64,000 bases of DNA from Gammaproteobacteria bacterium (GTDB taxonomy: Bacteria; Pseudomonadota; Gammaproteobacteria; Nevskiales; Nevskiaceae): NCBI GenBank assembly GCA_022599775.1, contig JAHZLQ010000038.1, positions 1 through 64,000 of the forward strand, given 5' to 3'. Made by a program: the position numbers and the translations under genes. Below the pieces are notes generated by a model. It had not been told where the DNA came from and made no database searches. It saw only the letters and a list, made by a program, of their open reading frames with translations. This document shows positions 28,215 through 37,287 of this stretch, piece after piece (position 1 is the stretch's first letter; each line of letters opens with the position of its first letter).

Positions 28215-30551
28215 GTGCACAGAACCATCGCAGCAACACGTCGCCAATACGGGACTCGGCGCCGGGTGGCGGTCGTGCTGGCCGGTGTCTTCGCCCTGAT
28301 CGTGAACTCCCCGGCGGTCGCGGGCCCATTCAGTGTAGTGGAGGCCAGCATCGAGGACATTCACCAGGCTATCAAGAGCGGGCAGGCGAGTTGCCGGGAT
28401 GTGGTCGAGGCCTACATCGACCGGGCGCGGGCCTACAACGGTGTGTGCACGCGGCTGATCACCGCCGATGGCAAGCCGGTACCTGCTGAAACCGGGTATG
28501 TGTGCGCGGGTGCCGCGATCAGTTTTCCTACGAGCACCCTGGCGGCTTCGAGTTTTCTGCCGAAACTGGACCAGTATTCCGGTTTGCCGCTTGACCTTGG
28601 ACACATGGCGGCCACCGTCTCGGACCCCACGGTGCGGCAGCAATACGGCATGGTAGCCGGCTGGCCTCATGCCGGACAGCTCAATGCATTGGAAACGATC
28701 AACATTCGTGGCGAGCGTTCCGTGTCATGCAAGGCCGAATGCGATACGCATTCTGCCCAAGGCGCGTTGCCGGCGCATTGCCCCGCGGCCTGTGAGGCCT
28801 TTCGTCGTCAGCCCGACGCGCTCGAGCGCGCCGCCGAGCTCGATGCGCAATATGGCCACGATCCCGATCTGGATATGCTGCCGATGTACTGCGCCACGGT
28901 CTCCGTCAAGGATTGGTACGACGTGAAGGACATGCGCTCGACCGGTGGCAACGATGTCGACTACGCGATGGACGCCGCGCCGCGCGATTCGACGGTGGTG
29001 GCGGCGCTGCGCGAAAAGGGGGCGATCATCTATGCCGTGAGCGTGGCGGCGGAAATGGGGCACGGCACCGACGGTCCGATTAAACCCGCGCGCGCCTTCG
29101 TCGGCGGTAGCGGCAGCATCCGCAGTTCATGGGGTGGGCATGTCTGCAATCCCTACGACACGGATCGTTCCGCGGGACCGTCGAGCGGCGGTGCAGGCGC
29201 CTCGGTTGCGGCCAATCTGGTGACGGTGGGCATCTGCGAAACCACTGGTGGCTCGTGCCGAGAGCCGGCCAACCAGAATGCGGTCGCGAGTCTGGTTACG
29301 ACCAAGGGTCTGATCTCCGAGTACAGCACGGCGACGGCACAGTTCGCCAATCACCGGCCCGGGATTCTGGCGCGGACGCTCGCTGACGCTGTGCGCGTGC
29401 TCGATGCAATGAAGGCTCCCGCACGAGACTATTTCGATACGCGCGACCTGTTTACCGCAATTCCGCGAGCGCTGGTCGCGAACACGCCTTATGTCGAAAA
29501 TGTCGTCGATGCACAGGCGCTTCAGGCAGGGCGCCAGCCGCTGCGGGGTTTGCGCATCGGTATCGTGCGCGAGTACATGGTCAAGCATACGGCCAACGAT
29601 GCGGCCATCAGTGCACGCGTCGATGCCGAGATCAAGGCGGTGCTGCGTGACCGGCTCGGCGCTCGGATCGTCGAATCGATCGATCCGCAGTACCCCGACG
29701 ACGCGGATGTGCCAAACATGATCTACACGTTTCAAGATGCGTTGGCCGAAGCCATCGCTCTTGCGGCGCCGGAATATCTGCTCCAAGGGGACGGGGACCG
29801 ACCGGAGTTTGCGGTACCGGGATATGACGTGCGCTCGCGTGAATACCGGCTGGCGCTGGTGATGGGCACAGCGCCGCTATCGGACAAGCTCAACCTGCGG
29901 CGTATCCTCAGCGGCTTCGACGACGGCGATCTGCAGGCCTTCAGCCTGGACCGATACCTGCGTGAACGCGGTGATGCCCGTATCGTCGACTGGCCGAGCT
30001 ACGCTGCCCATTCGAAATGGCGTTCCAACGAGCAGGCGGTGGGCGCCCGCAATGCCGCCCTTGGCGACGCAGGCCTCAGCCGACCGGGTACGGGCCTCGA
30101 CCGCATCAAGATGCGCGCCGTGTTCAGGCTCGCCGTGCTCAAAGTTATGCGCGAGAATCGGATCGATGTGTTCGTCCATCCCAATGTCGGCGTTCCGCAA
30201 TGGAAAATCGGCATTGATCGCGAGCCCACTGTCGATGGCCGTCGCGCCGCCGGCCCCGGGATCACCGATCTGCTCGGTGTGCCTGAAGTCATCGTGCCTG
30301 CCGGCTTCAGCGACATCGTTTACGAACCGCACTACGAACTGAGCGAGGACCACGAGCGCTATGTGCTACGGACCGGGACCCGGGCGTCCACCTTGCCGCA
30401 GCCGATGCCGTTCAGCATCAATTTCTGGGCCGGACCGGGTGACGAGCCGGTGGTGCTCAAAGTTGCGTCGGCTTATGAGGCGGCGACCCGGCACCGCGTG
30501 CCGCCCCCGGACTTCGGACCCGTGCGGTCTGGGGCGGCGACCGGAAACTGA
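28215..30551 (+). CDS. Exported amidase A8 (about 770-aa, Cys-rich insert type)
   Basis: A 778-residue paralogue of A5, A9 and A10. GTG 28215 is favoured: GGAGAA lies six bases upstream (28203-28208) and the product starts with an Arg-rich n-region and signal peptide (VAVVLAGVFALIV...AVA-GPF). The longer in-frame reading from 28002 adds 71 residues of implausible sequence. Lys232 (TVSVKDWYD), the cis-Ser near 323 and Ser347 (ETTGGSCREPAN) are intact. After GAIIYA it reads VSVAAEMGHG where its relatives have KANLSEYNGG, so the substrate pocket loop is changed. The Cys pattern CKAEC...CPAAC is kept. The upstream 244 bp carry a G-rich motif (28116-28128). Confidence 0.88.
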   Translation: MHRTIAATRRQYGTRRRVAVVLAGVFALIVNSPAVAGPFSVVEASIEDIHQAIKSGQASCRDVVEAYIDRARAYNGVCTRLITADGKPVPAETGYVCAGAAISFPTSTLAASSFLPKLDQYSGLPLDLGHMAATVSDPTVRQQYGMVAGWPHAGQLNALETINIRGERSVSCKAECDTHSAQGALPAHCPAACEAFRRQPDALERAAELDAQYGHDPDLDMLPMYCATVSVKDWYDVKDMRSTGGNDVDYAMDAAPRDSTVVAALREKGAIIYAVSVAAEMGHGTDGPIKPARAFVGGSGSIRSSWGGHVCNPYDTDRSAGPSSGGAGASVAANLVTVGICETTGGSCREPANQNAVASLVTTKGLISEYSTATAQFANHRPGILARTLADAVRVLDAMKAPARDYFDTRDLFTAIPRALVANTPYVENVVDAQALQAGRQPLRGLRIGIVREYMVKHTANDAAISARVDAEIKAVLRDRLGARIVESIDPQYPDDADVPNMIYTFQDALAEAIALAAPEYLLQGDGDRPEFAVPGYDVRSREYRLALVMGTAPLSDKLNLRRILSGFDDGDLQAFSLDRYLRERGDARIVDWPSYAAHSKWRSNEQAVGARNAALGDAGLSRPGTGLDRIKMRAVFRLAVLKVMRENRIDVFVHPNVGVPQWKIGIDREPTVDGRRAAGPGITDLLGVPEVIVPAGFSDIVYEPHYELSEDHERYVLRTGTRASTLPQPMPFSINFWAGPGDEPVVLKVASAYEAATRHRVPPPDFGPVRSGAATGN

Positions 30552-30604
30552 CGTCGCGGCCCAGATCGGCCGTCGCCATCCATGCGCTGCGGGTCCGTCG
30601 CAGG

Positions 30605-30615
30605 GGGTGGGGGGT
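30605..30615. repeat. IS target-site duplication, left copy
   Basis: GGGTGGGGGGT stands directly before the left inverted repeat and again directly after the right one (32007-32017). If the flanking G is counted, the duplication is 12 bp. A length of 11-12 bp suits the IS4 family. The insertion split a G-rich intergenic motif between A8 and A9. Confidence 0.9.
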
Positions 30616-30636
30616 CATAAGCGCTAAGATAAAAAT
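30616..30636 (+). repeat. IS left inverted repeat (IRL)
   Basis: The 21 bases are the exact reverse complement of 31986-32006. Pairing stops immediately inside this point. Confidence 0.93.
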
Positions 30637-30692
30637 GCCCCGTTGAGTTACACTTTCAGTTCATCGGAAAAACTGGAAGGCGGGGCTGTGAT

Positions 30693-31998
30693 ATGGACGC
30701 GCTCGATGGCGATGTGGATTGGGAAGGGCCGTTCGCCGGGCTGAACGAAGACTGGGCAGTCATTGAGCGGGTGTTGCCCGATGGATGGCAGGAGGCGGCG
30801 CGGCTCACCGGCGCGCTGCGGCGCACTCGTGGTTTCAAGGACGCCGCGACACTGCTACGCGTACTGCTGATCCATTTGGTTGACGGTTGCTCGCTGCGCG
30901 AGACGGCCGTTCGCGCCGACGCGGGCGGTTTGAGTAAAGTATCCGACGTCGCGTTGTTGGGACGGCTGCGAGGAAGTGGCGAGTGGTTCCGGTGGATGAC
31001 GGAGCAGATGAGTCGACGTCTGTCGGCGACGGGCCAGGACGTGCTGCCAAGCAAGCGTGTGCGTCTGGTCGACGCCAGCGTGGTGTGCGAACCCGGGGCC
31101 ACAGGATCGACCTGGCGGCTGCACTACATGATCGACCTGAGCACGTTGGCGTGTGAGCAACTGCAGGTCACTTTGCCTAAGGATGGCGAAACACTGACCC
31201 GCTTTGCCGTGCAGGCCAACGACGTGGTGATGGCCGATCGTGGTCTGGCCCACCGTCGCGGCATCCGCCATGTGGTCAATCATCAGGCCGATGTCATCGT
31301 CCGCATGAACCTGGTCAGCGTGCCGCTGGAAGACAACAAAGCGCGCACGCTGGCCTTGCTGCCCAAGCTGCGCAAGCTCAAGGTGGGCCAAGCGCGGGAC
31401 TGGCCGGCCTGGGTCCGTGACGACCAAGGCACGATCGCGGTTCGCGTCTGCGCGATCAAGAAGAGCACCGAGCAGACCCGCACCTCGCAGCGCAAGCTGC
31501 GCGATGTGGCGTCCAGGAAGGGCCGCAACCTCCAACCGGATACGCTCGAAGCGGCAGGCTACGTCGTCGTGTTGACGACCCTGCCGGACGTGCCGGCGGA
31601 AAAAATCCTTGAGATATACCGCTACCGATGGCAAATCGAGCTGGCCTTCAAGCGCTTGAAGTCACTGCTCCACCTGGGTCACCTGAAGAAGACTGACCCC
31701 GCCGGTGCCAAGGCTTGGCTGCAAGGAAAATTATTCGTGGCCACGCTGATCGAAACACTCATCGCCATTGGCGAACGCTTTTCCCCTTGGGGCTACTTCC
31801 TGCCCCAAGAGTAGAGGCCGACACAGCCGCTGGCGTGAAGTCGCGATGATGCGCTTTCTCCTCGCTCGCGCCGTCAATCCGCAACTGAGCCTGCTCGACG
31901 GTTTGCGCGACTGGAACGGCATTGCCGCCGCGCTACGCGAACCGCCGCGCAAGCGAAGACGGTATCAGGAAGACGATTTAGACCAATTTTTATCTTAG
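30693..31998 (+). pseudogene. IS4-family DDE transposase, frame interrupted near the C-terminus
   Basis: The main frame (ATG 30693 to TAG 31814, 373 residues) has the IS4 catalytic elements: first Asp in RVRLVDASVV, second Asp in DVVMADRGLAHRRG, and the Y-x2-R-x3-E-x6-K signature as YRWQIELAFKRLK. After ERFSPWGYFLPQE it stops, while the +1 frame continues with SRWREVAMMRFLLARAVNPQ ... YQEDDLDQFLS to 31998, close to the right repeat. The switch point lies at a CCCC run around 31802-31808 (TGCCCCAAGAG). One extra base there would explain the break; a programmed +1 frameshift or a sequencing error are alternatives. All DDE residues precede the break, so residual activity is possible. Confidence 0.82.
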
Positions 31999-32006
31999 CG
32001 CTTATG
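31986..32006 (-). repeat. IS right inverted repeat (IRR)
   Basis: Exact complement of the left end, reading ATTTTTATCTTAGCGC onwards on the plus strand. The transposase C-terminal frame ends inside it. Confidence 0.93.
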
Positions 32007-32041
32007 GGGTGGGGGGTCCCTGTGGGACTCGCGTCTCTAAG
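32007..32041 (+). repeat. Right target duplication and remainder of the G-rich motif
   Basis: GGGTGGGGGGT (32007-32017) is the right target copy. Removing the IS restores GGGTGGGGGGTCCCTGTGGG followed by TCTCTAAG, which aligns with the copies before A6 and A16. This is the pre-insertion intergenic motif upstream of A9. Confidence 0.6.
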
Positions 32042-32245
32042 TGCAGTGCAAGTGGCAAAGCGACAGCAGGACCGGTCGAGGGATGTGCAGGCAGATCGAG
32101 GCACGAAGAGAGGTCGTAGCGAGACGATGGCGGCGATGAACCTTGATGCGCTACGACCATGGACCCGGCCGATCTTTAACATGATTTGTAGCAGGCGCTG
32201 CACTAAGAGCACCACGGGTTCGTGCCGCCTTACGGAGATACTGTT

Positions 32246-34588
32246 TTGATCAGGACCGATTGGAGACCGCGTAAAGCGCGCGACTACCGCATGCCGGGTG
32301 TCGCGCCTGCGCTCGTGTTGATCGCCGGGTTCGGTTTTGTCGGGCCGGCGGCCGCTTCGGGGTTTCAAGTCGAAGAAGCCACCATCGACAGTATCCATGC
32401 GGCGATCCAGGCCGGCCAAACTACCTGTCAGGACGTAGTCCAGGCCTACATCGACCGCGCCAAGGCCTACAACGGCGTATGTACTGCGCTGGTCACGTCT
32501 GACGGTGCCGCAGTGGCGCCGGCGACGGGCTACGTTCGCGCCGGCGTCCCACTACGGTTTCCGACGCATACGGTCAGGGCGTCGACGATCTTTCCTCATC
32601 TCGACCAGTACCGGGGTCTGCCGCTGGACTATGGTCGGATGGAGCACACCGTGTCCGACCCCGAGGTCCAGGCGCAGATGGGCATGCGTGTCGGTATGCC
32701 GGATGCGGGACAGCTCAATGCCTTGGAGACTCTGAATATCCGGGGCGAGCGATCGGTCACTTGCAAGGGAGTATACGACGCGCACCCATCGACGGGCCCA
32801 CTGCCTATGGACGCGCCGCCGCCCTGCGACGCATTCCGGCGACAGCCGGACGCCCTCGAGCGGGCCGCGGAGCTCGATGCCCGCTATGGAAACCGTCCCG
32901 ATCTCCAAGCCTTGCCGATGTACTGCATCACCGTCGCTTTCAAGGACCCGTACGACACCAAGGATATGCGCAGCACGGCGAACGACGACGTGAATTTCGC
33001 CATGGATGCGCCGCCCTTCGATTCGACCATCGTCGCGCAGTTGCGCGCCAAGGGCGCGATCATCTACGCCAAATCGGTTGCGCATGAATTCAACGCCGGG
33101 CCGGGTGATCCCGGCGGCCCCTCAAAGCCTCGCAGTAACTGGGTTCGGGGCGGCCAGCAGGTCAGTAGCTGGAGTGGCCAGTCCTGCAATCCCTACGACA
33201 CCGAGCGCGTGGTTCGTGGTTCCAGTGGCGGCTCCGGCGCGGCGGTGTCCGCGAATCTGGTTACTGTCGGTATCTGCGAGCAGTCGGGCGCCTCCTGTCA
33301 GGGGCCGGCGTCCCGCAACGGCATCGCCATGTTGCTGACCACCAAGGGCCTGACGCCGGACAGCGGCGGCATCGGCAACCAGTGGTTCAACGACCGCGCC
33401 GGCATCCACGCCCGCACGCTCACCGACGCCGCCAAAGTACTCGATGCGGTCAAGGATCCCGAGACCGGCTACTTCGACCCGCGCGATCCGTTCACCGCAC
33501 TGCCCGAAGCCTTGGTTCCCAACGCTTCCTACGCCAGTTTTTCGATCGGCGATGGCGTACTCAAGCGTGATCCCAGGCCGCTGAAGGGGCTGCGTGTGGC
33601 GATATTGCGTGAGCATATGGTTACGCCGACGCATAATCACGAGGCGATCAGCCGGCAGATCGATCACGAGATCAAACGTGTGCTGCGCGATGAACTCGGT
33701 GCCGAACTCGTCGAAACGGTCACGCCGGACTATCCGGACGACCCGGATGTTCCGAACCTGCGCTACAGCTTCGCCGACGCCCTGTCGGAACTGCTGCCGC
33801 GACTGATGCCGGAGATCTTTACACGCAGAAACCCTGACGGAAAGCTGGCCTTTGCCGTCCCGGGTTACGACGTCACGTCCTATGAGTATCTGCTCAAGCT
33901 CAGCCGGCACGAGGCACCGCTCAGCAGTGCCGTCGATATCGTCAACTTTGCCCGCTTCGCCGAAATCCCCTGTGATACCAGCTTATGCAGCGACCTCGCA
34001 TTCTCGGTCGATCGCTATCTCAAGGAGCGCGGCGATGCCCGCATTACGGACTGGGCGGCGTGGGTGGCCAATGCCAAGTTCCGCCAGGACAGCTCTCGGG
34101 CCGGTGCCGAGAACTGGGCGGCCTGGCAGGGGCATTTCGCTGCCGGAAAAGCGGACAGGCTGGCGCGCAGCGAGATTGCCCGGCTGGCCCTGCTCAAACT
34201 GATGTACCAGAATGACATCGATGTCTTCGTGCATCCGGAAAATACCGTGCCCACACCGAGAATTCAGGGTCCCAATGTCGGCATGCACAGTCTCGACGGC
34301 ATCACCCCGTTCTTCCAGATTCCGAGAGTGGTGGTGCCGGCTGGTGTCACCGAGGTGGTATACGAACCGCAGTACGTGCTGAACGCCGACAAGACGGACT
34401 ACGTATCGGCACTGGCCCCGGATACACCGAAATCCCGTCTACCGCATCCGATGCCGATCTCGATGACCTTTTTCGCGGGCCAGGGCGAGGAACCGCTTCT
34501 GATCAAGGTCGGCACTGCGTATGAGGCGGCGACCCATCACCGATTCGCTCCGCCGGACTTCGGGCCGCTTTCCGCACATTCACAGTGA
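32246..34588 (+). CDS. Exported amidase A9 (about 770-aa type, insert cysteines mostly lost)
   Basis: A 780-residue amidase. TTG 32246 with GGAGA seven bases upstream gives an Arg-rich n-region and signal peptide (ALVLIAGFGFVG..AAA-SGF); ATG 32291 is the conservative alternative. Lys233 (TVAFKDPYDT), the cis-Ser near 326 and Ser350 (EQSGASCQGPAS) are present, though the usual GGS is GAS. In the N-terminal insert only one of four cysteines survives (TCKGVYD...MDAPPPC keeps the initial and final Cys but loses the pairing pattern). It also has its own insertion with two cysteines (ARFAEIPCDTSLCSDLAF). The tail TAYEAATHHRFAPPDFGPL is kept. The IS lies upstream. Confidence 0.88.
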   Translation: MIRTDWRPRKARDYRMPGVAPALVLIAGFGFVGPAAASGFQVEEATIDSIHAAIQAGQTTCQDVVQAYIDRAKAYNGVCTALVTSDGAAVAPATGYVRAGVPLRFPTHTVRASTIFPHLDQYRGLPLDYGRMEHTVSDPEVQAQMGMRVGMPDAGQLNALETLNIRGERSVTCKGVYDAHPSTGPLPMDAPPPCDAFRRQPDALERAAELDARYGNRPDLQALPMYCITVAFKDPYDTKDMRSTANDDVNFAMDAPPFDSTIVAQLRAKGAIIYAKSVAHEFNAGPGDPGGPSKPRSNWVRGGQQVSSWSGQSCNPYDTERVVRGSSGGSGAAVSANLVTVGICEQSGASCQGPASRNGIAMLLTTKGLTPDSGGIGNQWFNDRAGIHARTLTDAAKVLDAVKDPETGYFDPRDPFTALPEALVPNASYASFSIGDGVLKRDPRPLKGLRVAILREHMVTPTHNHEAISRQIDHEIKRVLRDELGAELVETVTPDYPDDPDVPNLRYSFADALSELLPRLMPEIFTRRNPDGKLAFAVPGYDVTSYEYLLKLSRHEAPLSSAVDIVNFARFAEIPCDTSLCSDLAFSVDRYLKERGDARITDWAAWVANAKFRQDSSRAGAENWAAWQGHFAAGKADRLARSEIARLALLKLMYQNDIDVFVHPENTVPTPRIQGPNVGMHSLDGITPFFQIPRVVVPAGVTEVVYEPQYVLNADKTDYVSALAPDTPKSRLPHPMPISMTFFAGQGEEPLLIKVGTAYEAATHHRFAPPDFGPLSAHSQ

Positions 34589-34714
34589 TCTTTCGACGGC
34601 GGGCGTAGGGGCCGACAGCCGGTGTGCGTCTGATTCCGTAGTGCCTGCCGTGTCTGCGCTTCGGTGGGGAGAGCCGCCCGCATTGTCGCGTGCTTGGCGC
34701 ATGGGGAGAGACAA

Positions 34715-37000
34715 ATGTCGATATCGTCGGGAACTCGCGGTTTGATCTTGCTGGTCGTGATGCTGTGGGCGGCCTCTGCCCAGGCTCAGACTGCGACAGA
34801 GCCCTTCCACTTGGAGGAGGCCACGATCGATGGTCTCCATCAGGCCATACGCTCGGGTCAGGTGAGCTGTCAGACCGTCGTACAGTCCTATTTGGATCGG
34901 GCCAAAGCCCATAACGGAATCTGCACCGCGCTGGTGACCGAAGACGGTGCGACGATCACCCCGGTTCCGGGAGCCGTGCGGGCGGGCTCGCCGATCCGGT
35001 TTCCGACCGAGACGGTGGCCATATCCAAGATCCTGCCAGACTACGACCGGTACAAGGGTCTAGTCCCGGACTACGGCCGCATGGAGCCGACGGCAACGGA
35101 CCCTGCGGTGTATCAGCAATACGGCATGGTTGTCGGCATCCCCAACGCCGGGCAGGTCAACGCACTGGAAACCATCAATCTGCGCGGCGAGCGCTCGCAA
35201 TCATGCAGGGCCGAATGTGATGCGGCTACCGGTCCGCTGCCGGCCAGCTGTCCTAAGGAATGCGACGCTTTCCGCAAGCAGCCGGATGCGCTGGAATACG
35301 CGGCGAAACTCGACAAGCAGTACGGCACTCGTCCGGACATCCGGGCGATGCCGCTGTACTGTGTGCCGATGTCGTTCAAATCGGTTTACGACGCCAAGGA
35401 TATGCGTTCGATCGGTGGCGGGGACGTCAACTACGCGATGGATGTGCCGCCTCAGGATTCCACCCTTGTGGCACGGATGCGCAAGGCCGGCGCAATCATC
35501 TATGCCAAGGCGCACAATTCCGAATACAACGGTGGCAGCGGAGACCCGAAAGGAGATGCCAAGGTCGAACATCCGACGATCGGCCGCGGTGGTTCGCGCG
35601 AGTCCTGGGGCGGCACGACTTGCAACCCCTACGATACGACGCGTGAAACCGGTGGATCGAGCGGTGGGTCGGGAGTATCGGTGGCCGCCAATCTGGTGAT
35701 GTGCTCGATTTGCGAAACCACAGGCGGTTCGTGCCGCAATCCGGCGAACCTCAACGGCGTGGTCAACCTGGTGCCTACCAAGGGCACGATCTCGTTCGGC
35801 GGCGGCATCGGTGCAAATCCGTTCCAGGATCGACCGGGCATCAACTGTCGCACGGTCAAAGACGCGGCCACGGTGATGGATGCCTTCCGCGATGCGGATT
35901 CAGGTTTCTTCGATCCACGCGATCCATATACCGCGCTGCCGCACATGACCGCACCAGCCGAGTCCTACGTCAGCGCGCTGACTCCCCCGGGCAAGAAGAA
36001 GCCGCTCGCCGGCATGCGAATCGGTGTGGTTCGTGAGTTCACGGTCAAGGATGTGCCTGCACATGCAGCGATCGTCGACGGCTTCAATCGCGAATTGAAA
36101 GTGCTCAAGAACCTGGGCGCACAGATTGTCGAGACGATCGATCCGAAGGTTCCCGACGACCCTTCTATCCCGAACATGGCGTTCACGTTCCAGGATGCGC
36201 TGGCCGAGATCATTCCGTTCCATATGCCCGAGATCCTGTCGTGGAAGGACGAGGACGGCAAGCCGGAATTCAAGGTGCCTGGCTACGACGTAACCAGCCG
36301 CGATTATCTGGTCGCCGCATCGATCCACAAGGCGCCGTGGCCGCAGGAGCTGAGCATCCTGCGCATGATTGGCCGGCCGCCCGAGTCCTACGATCCGGTC
36401 AGCGGTTACACATTCGCGTTCAACTTCGCGCAATACCTGATGTTGCGCGGGGACCGCCGTGTCTACGATTGGAAAACTTTGAACGAAAACGCCAAGTACT
36501 TCAGTGACGCACGTCGCGCGGCGATGAGCAATTGGGAGAATAAGGCGATCGACATCCGCACCAATGCGGTGACCTACACGATGAAGCGGCGCTACGTGCT
36601 GCGCATGGCGCTGGCAAAGGTGCTCGAACAGAACAAGATCGATGTACTGGTTAGCCCGTCGTCGACCACGGTCGCGGCCAAGCTTGGCGGCCCCGCCGAG
36701 CCGAATCGGGCGTCGTTTGGTTATGGGGCGGTGATGGGTATTCCTGAAGTGTTCGTTCCCGCCGGCTTCGTAGAAACGGTTTACGACCCCAGCTTTGTGC
36801 TGTCCGAGGACGGCACCGAGTATGAATCGCTCACTTCGACCGAGCCGGCCCGGCCGACAGGACCGCTGCCGTACAACATCGGCTTCTGGGCAGCACCCGG
36901 CGACGAGCTGACCGTCGTCAGGATTGCCTCGGCGTATGAGGCGGCAACCCATCATCGTCGGCCTCCGGCCGGCTTCGGTCCGGTTGCCGACGAGCCATAG
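34715..37000 (+). CDS. Exported amidase A10 (about 770-aa, Cys-rich insert type)
   Basis: A 761-residue member of the A5/A8/A9 group. ATG 34715 follows a strong GGGGAGAG (34703-34710) and yields signal peptide LILLVVMLWAASAQA-QTATE. Lys222 (PMSFKSVYDA), the cis-Ser near 315 and Ser339 (ETTGGSCRNPAN) are intact. Here the residue after the catalytic Lys is Ser where all others have Asp. The Cys pattern CRAEC...CPKEC is complete. The insert after NSEYNGGSGDP resembles that of A5 most. The C-tail ASAYEAATHHRRPPAGFGPVADEP is conserved. It is followed by 287 bp without a gene, then the acetamidase-family gene. Confidence 0.9.
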   Translation: MSISSGTRGLILLVVMLWAASAQAQTATEPFHLEEATIDGLHQAIRSGQVSCQTVVQSYLDRAKAHNGICTALVTEDGATITPVPGAVRAGSPIRFPTETVAISKILPDYDRYKGLVPDYGRMEPTATDPAVYQQYGMVVGIPNAGQVNALETINLRGERSQSCRAECDAATGPLPASCPKECDAFRKQPDALEYAAKLDKQYGTRPDIRAMPLYCVPMSFKSVYDAKDMRSIGGGDVNYAMDVPPQDSTLVARMRKAGAIIYAKAHNSEYNGGSGDPKGDAKVEHPTIGRGGSRESWGGTTCNPYDTTRETGGSSGGSGVSVAANLVMCSICETTGGSCRNPANLNGVVNLVPTKGTISFGGGIGANPFQDRPGINCRTVKDAATVMDAFRDADSGFFDPRDPYTALPHMTAPAESYVSALTPPGKKKPLAGMRIGVVREFTVKDVPAHAAIVDGFNRELKVLKNLGAQIVETIDPKVPDDPSIPNMAFTFQDALAEIIPFHMPEILSWKDEDGKPEFKVPGYDVTSRDYLVAASIHKAPWPQELSILRMIGRPPESYDPVSGYTFAFNFAQYLMLRGDRRVYDWKTLNENAKYFSDARRAAMSNWENKAIDIRTNAVTYTMKRRYVLRMALAKVLEQNKIDVLVSPSSTTVAAKLGGPAEPNRASFGYGAVMGIPEVFVPAGFVETVYDPSFVLSEDGTEYESLTSTEPARPTGPLPYNIGFWAAPGDELTVVRIASAYEAATHHRRPPAGFGPVADEP

Positions 37001-37287
37001 CTGGCGCCGTGCCACCGGACACGCGTCTACGATCCACCGATACAGGCGTCTGAACACGATCGGATCGGTCGTGGCGATATGACATCTTGCGGCCCGTTTA
37101 CTGGCCGTGCGGGTGTAGAGCCGGATGCACGAACTCTAGGCTTCTACGCGACATCGTCCAGGGCGGCCTACGGCTGCGGCTCCGACTGAAACGAGTTTTC
37201 GCGACGCTTTCGGGTGGGGTTGTGCCGATTAGGCACGTCCCATCAGCAGTCCGGCAATTCCTGCCACCAAAACAAGGATCGGGACAG

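Larger units (their letters stand above)
30616..32006 (+). mobile_element. IS4-family insertion sequence, about 1.39 kb
   Basis: The element is bounded by perfect 21-bp terminal inverted repeats. The left one (30616-30636) starts CATAAGCGCTAAGATA and the right one (31986-32006) is its exact reverse complement. An 11-bp direct repeat flanks it, so both ends are complete and the insertion is recognisable as a single event. One transposase gene fills the element in the direction of the amidases. Perfect ends plus an intact duplication suggest a recent insertion, although the transposase reading frame is interrupted. It separates A8 from A9 and could impose polarity on, or provide a promoter to, the downstream genes. 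Confidence 0.93.
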
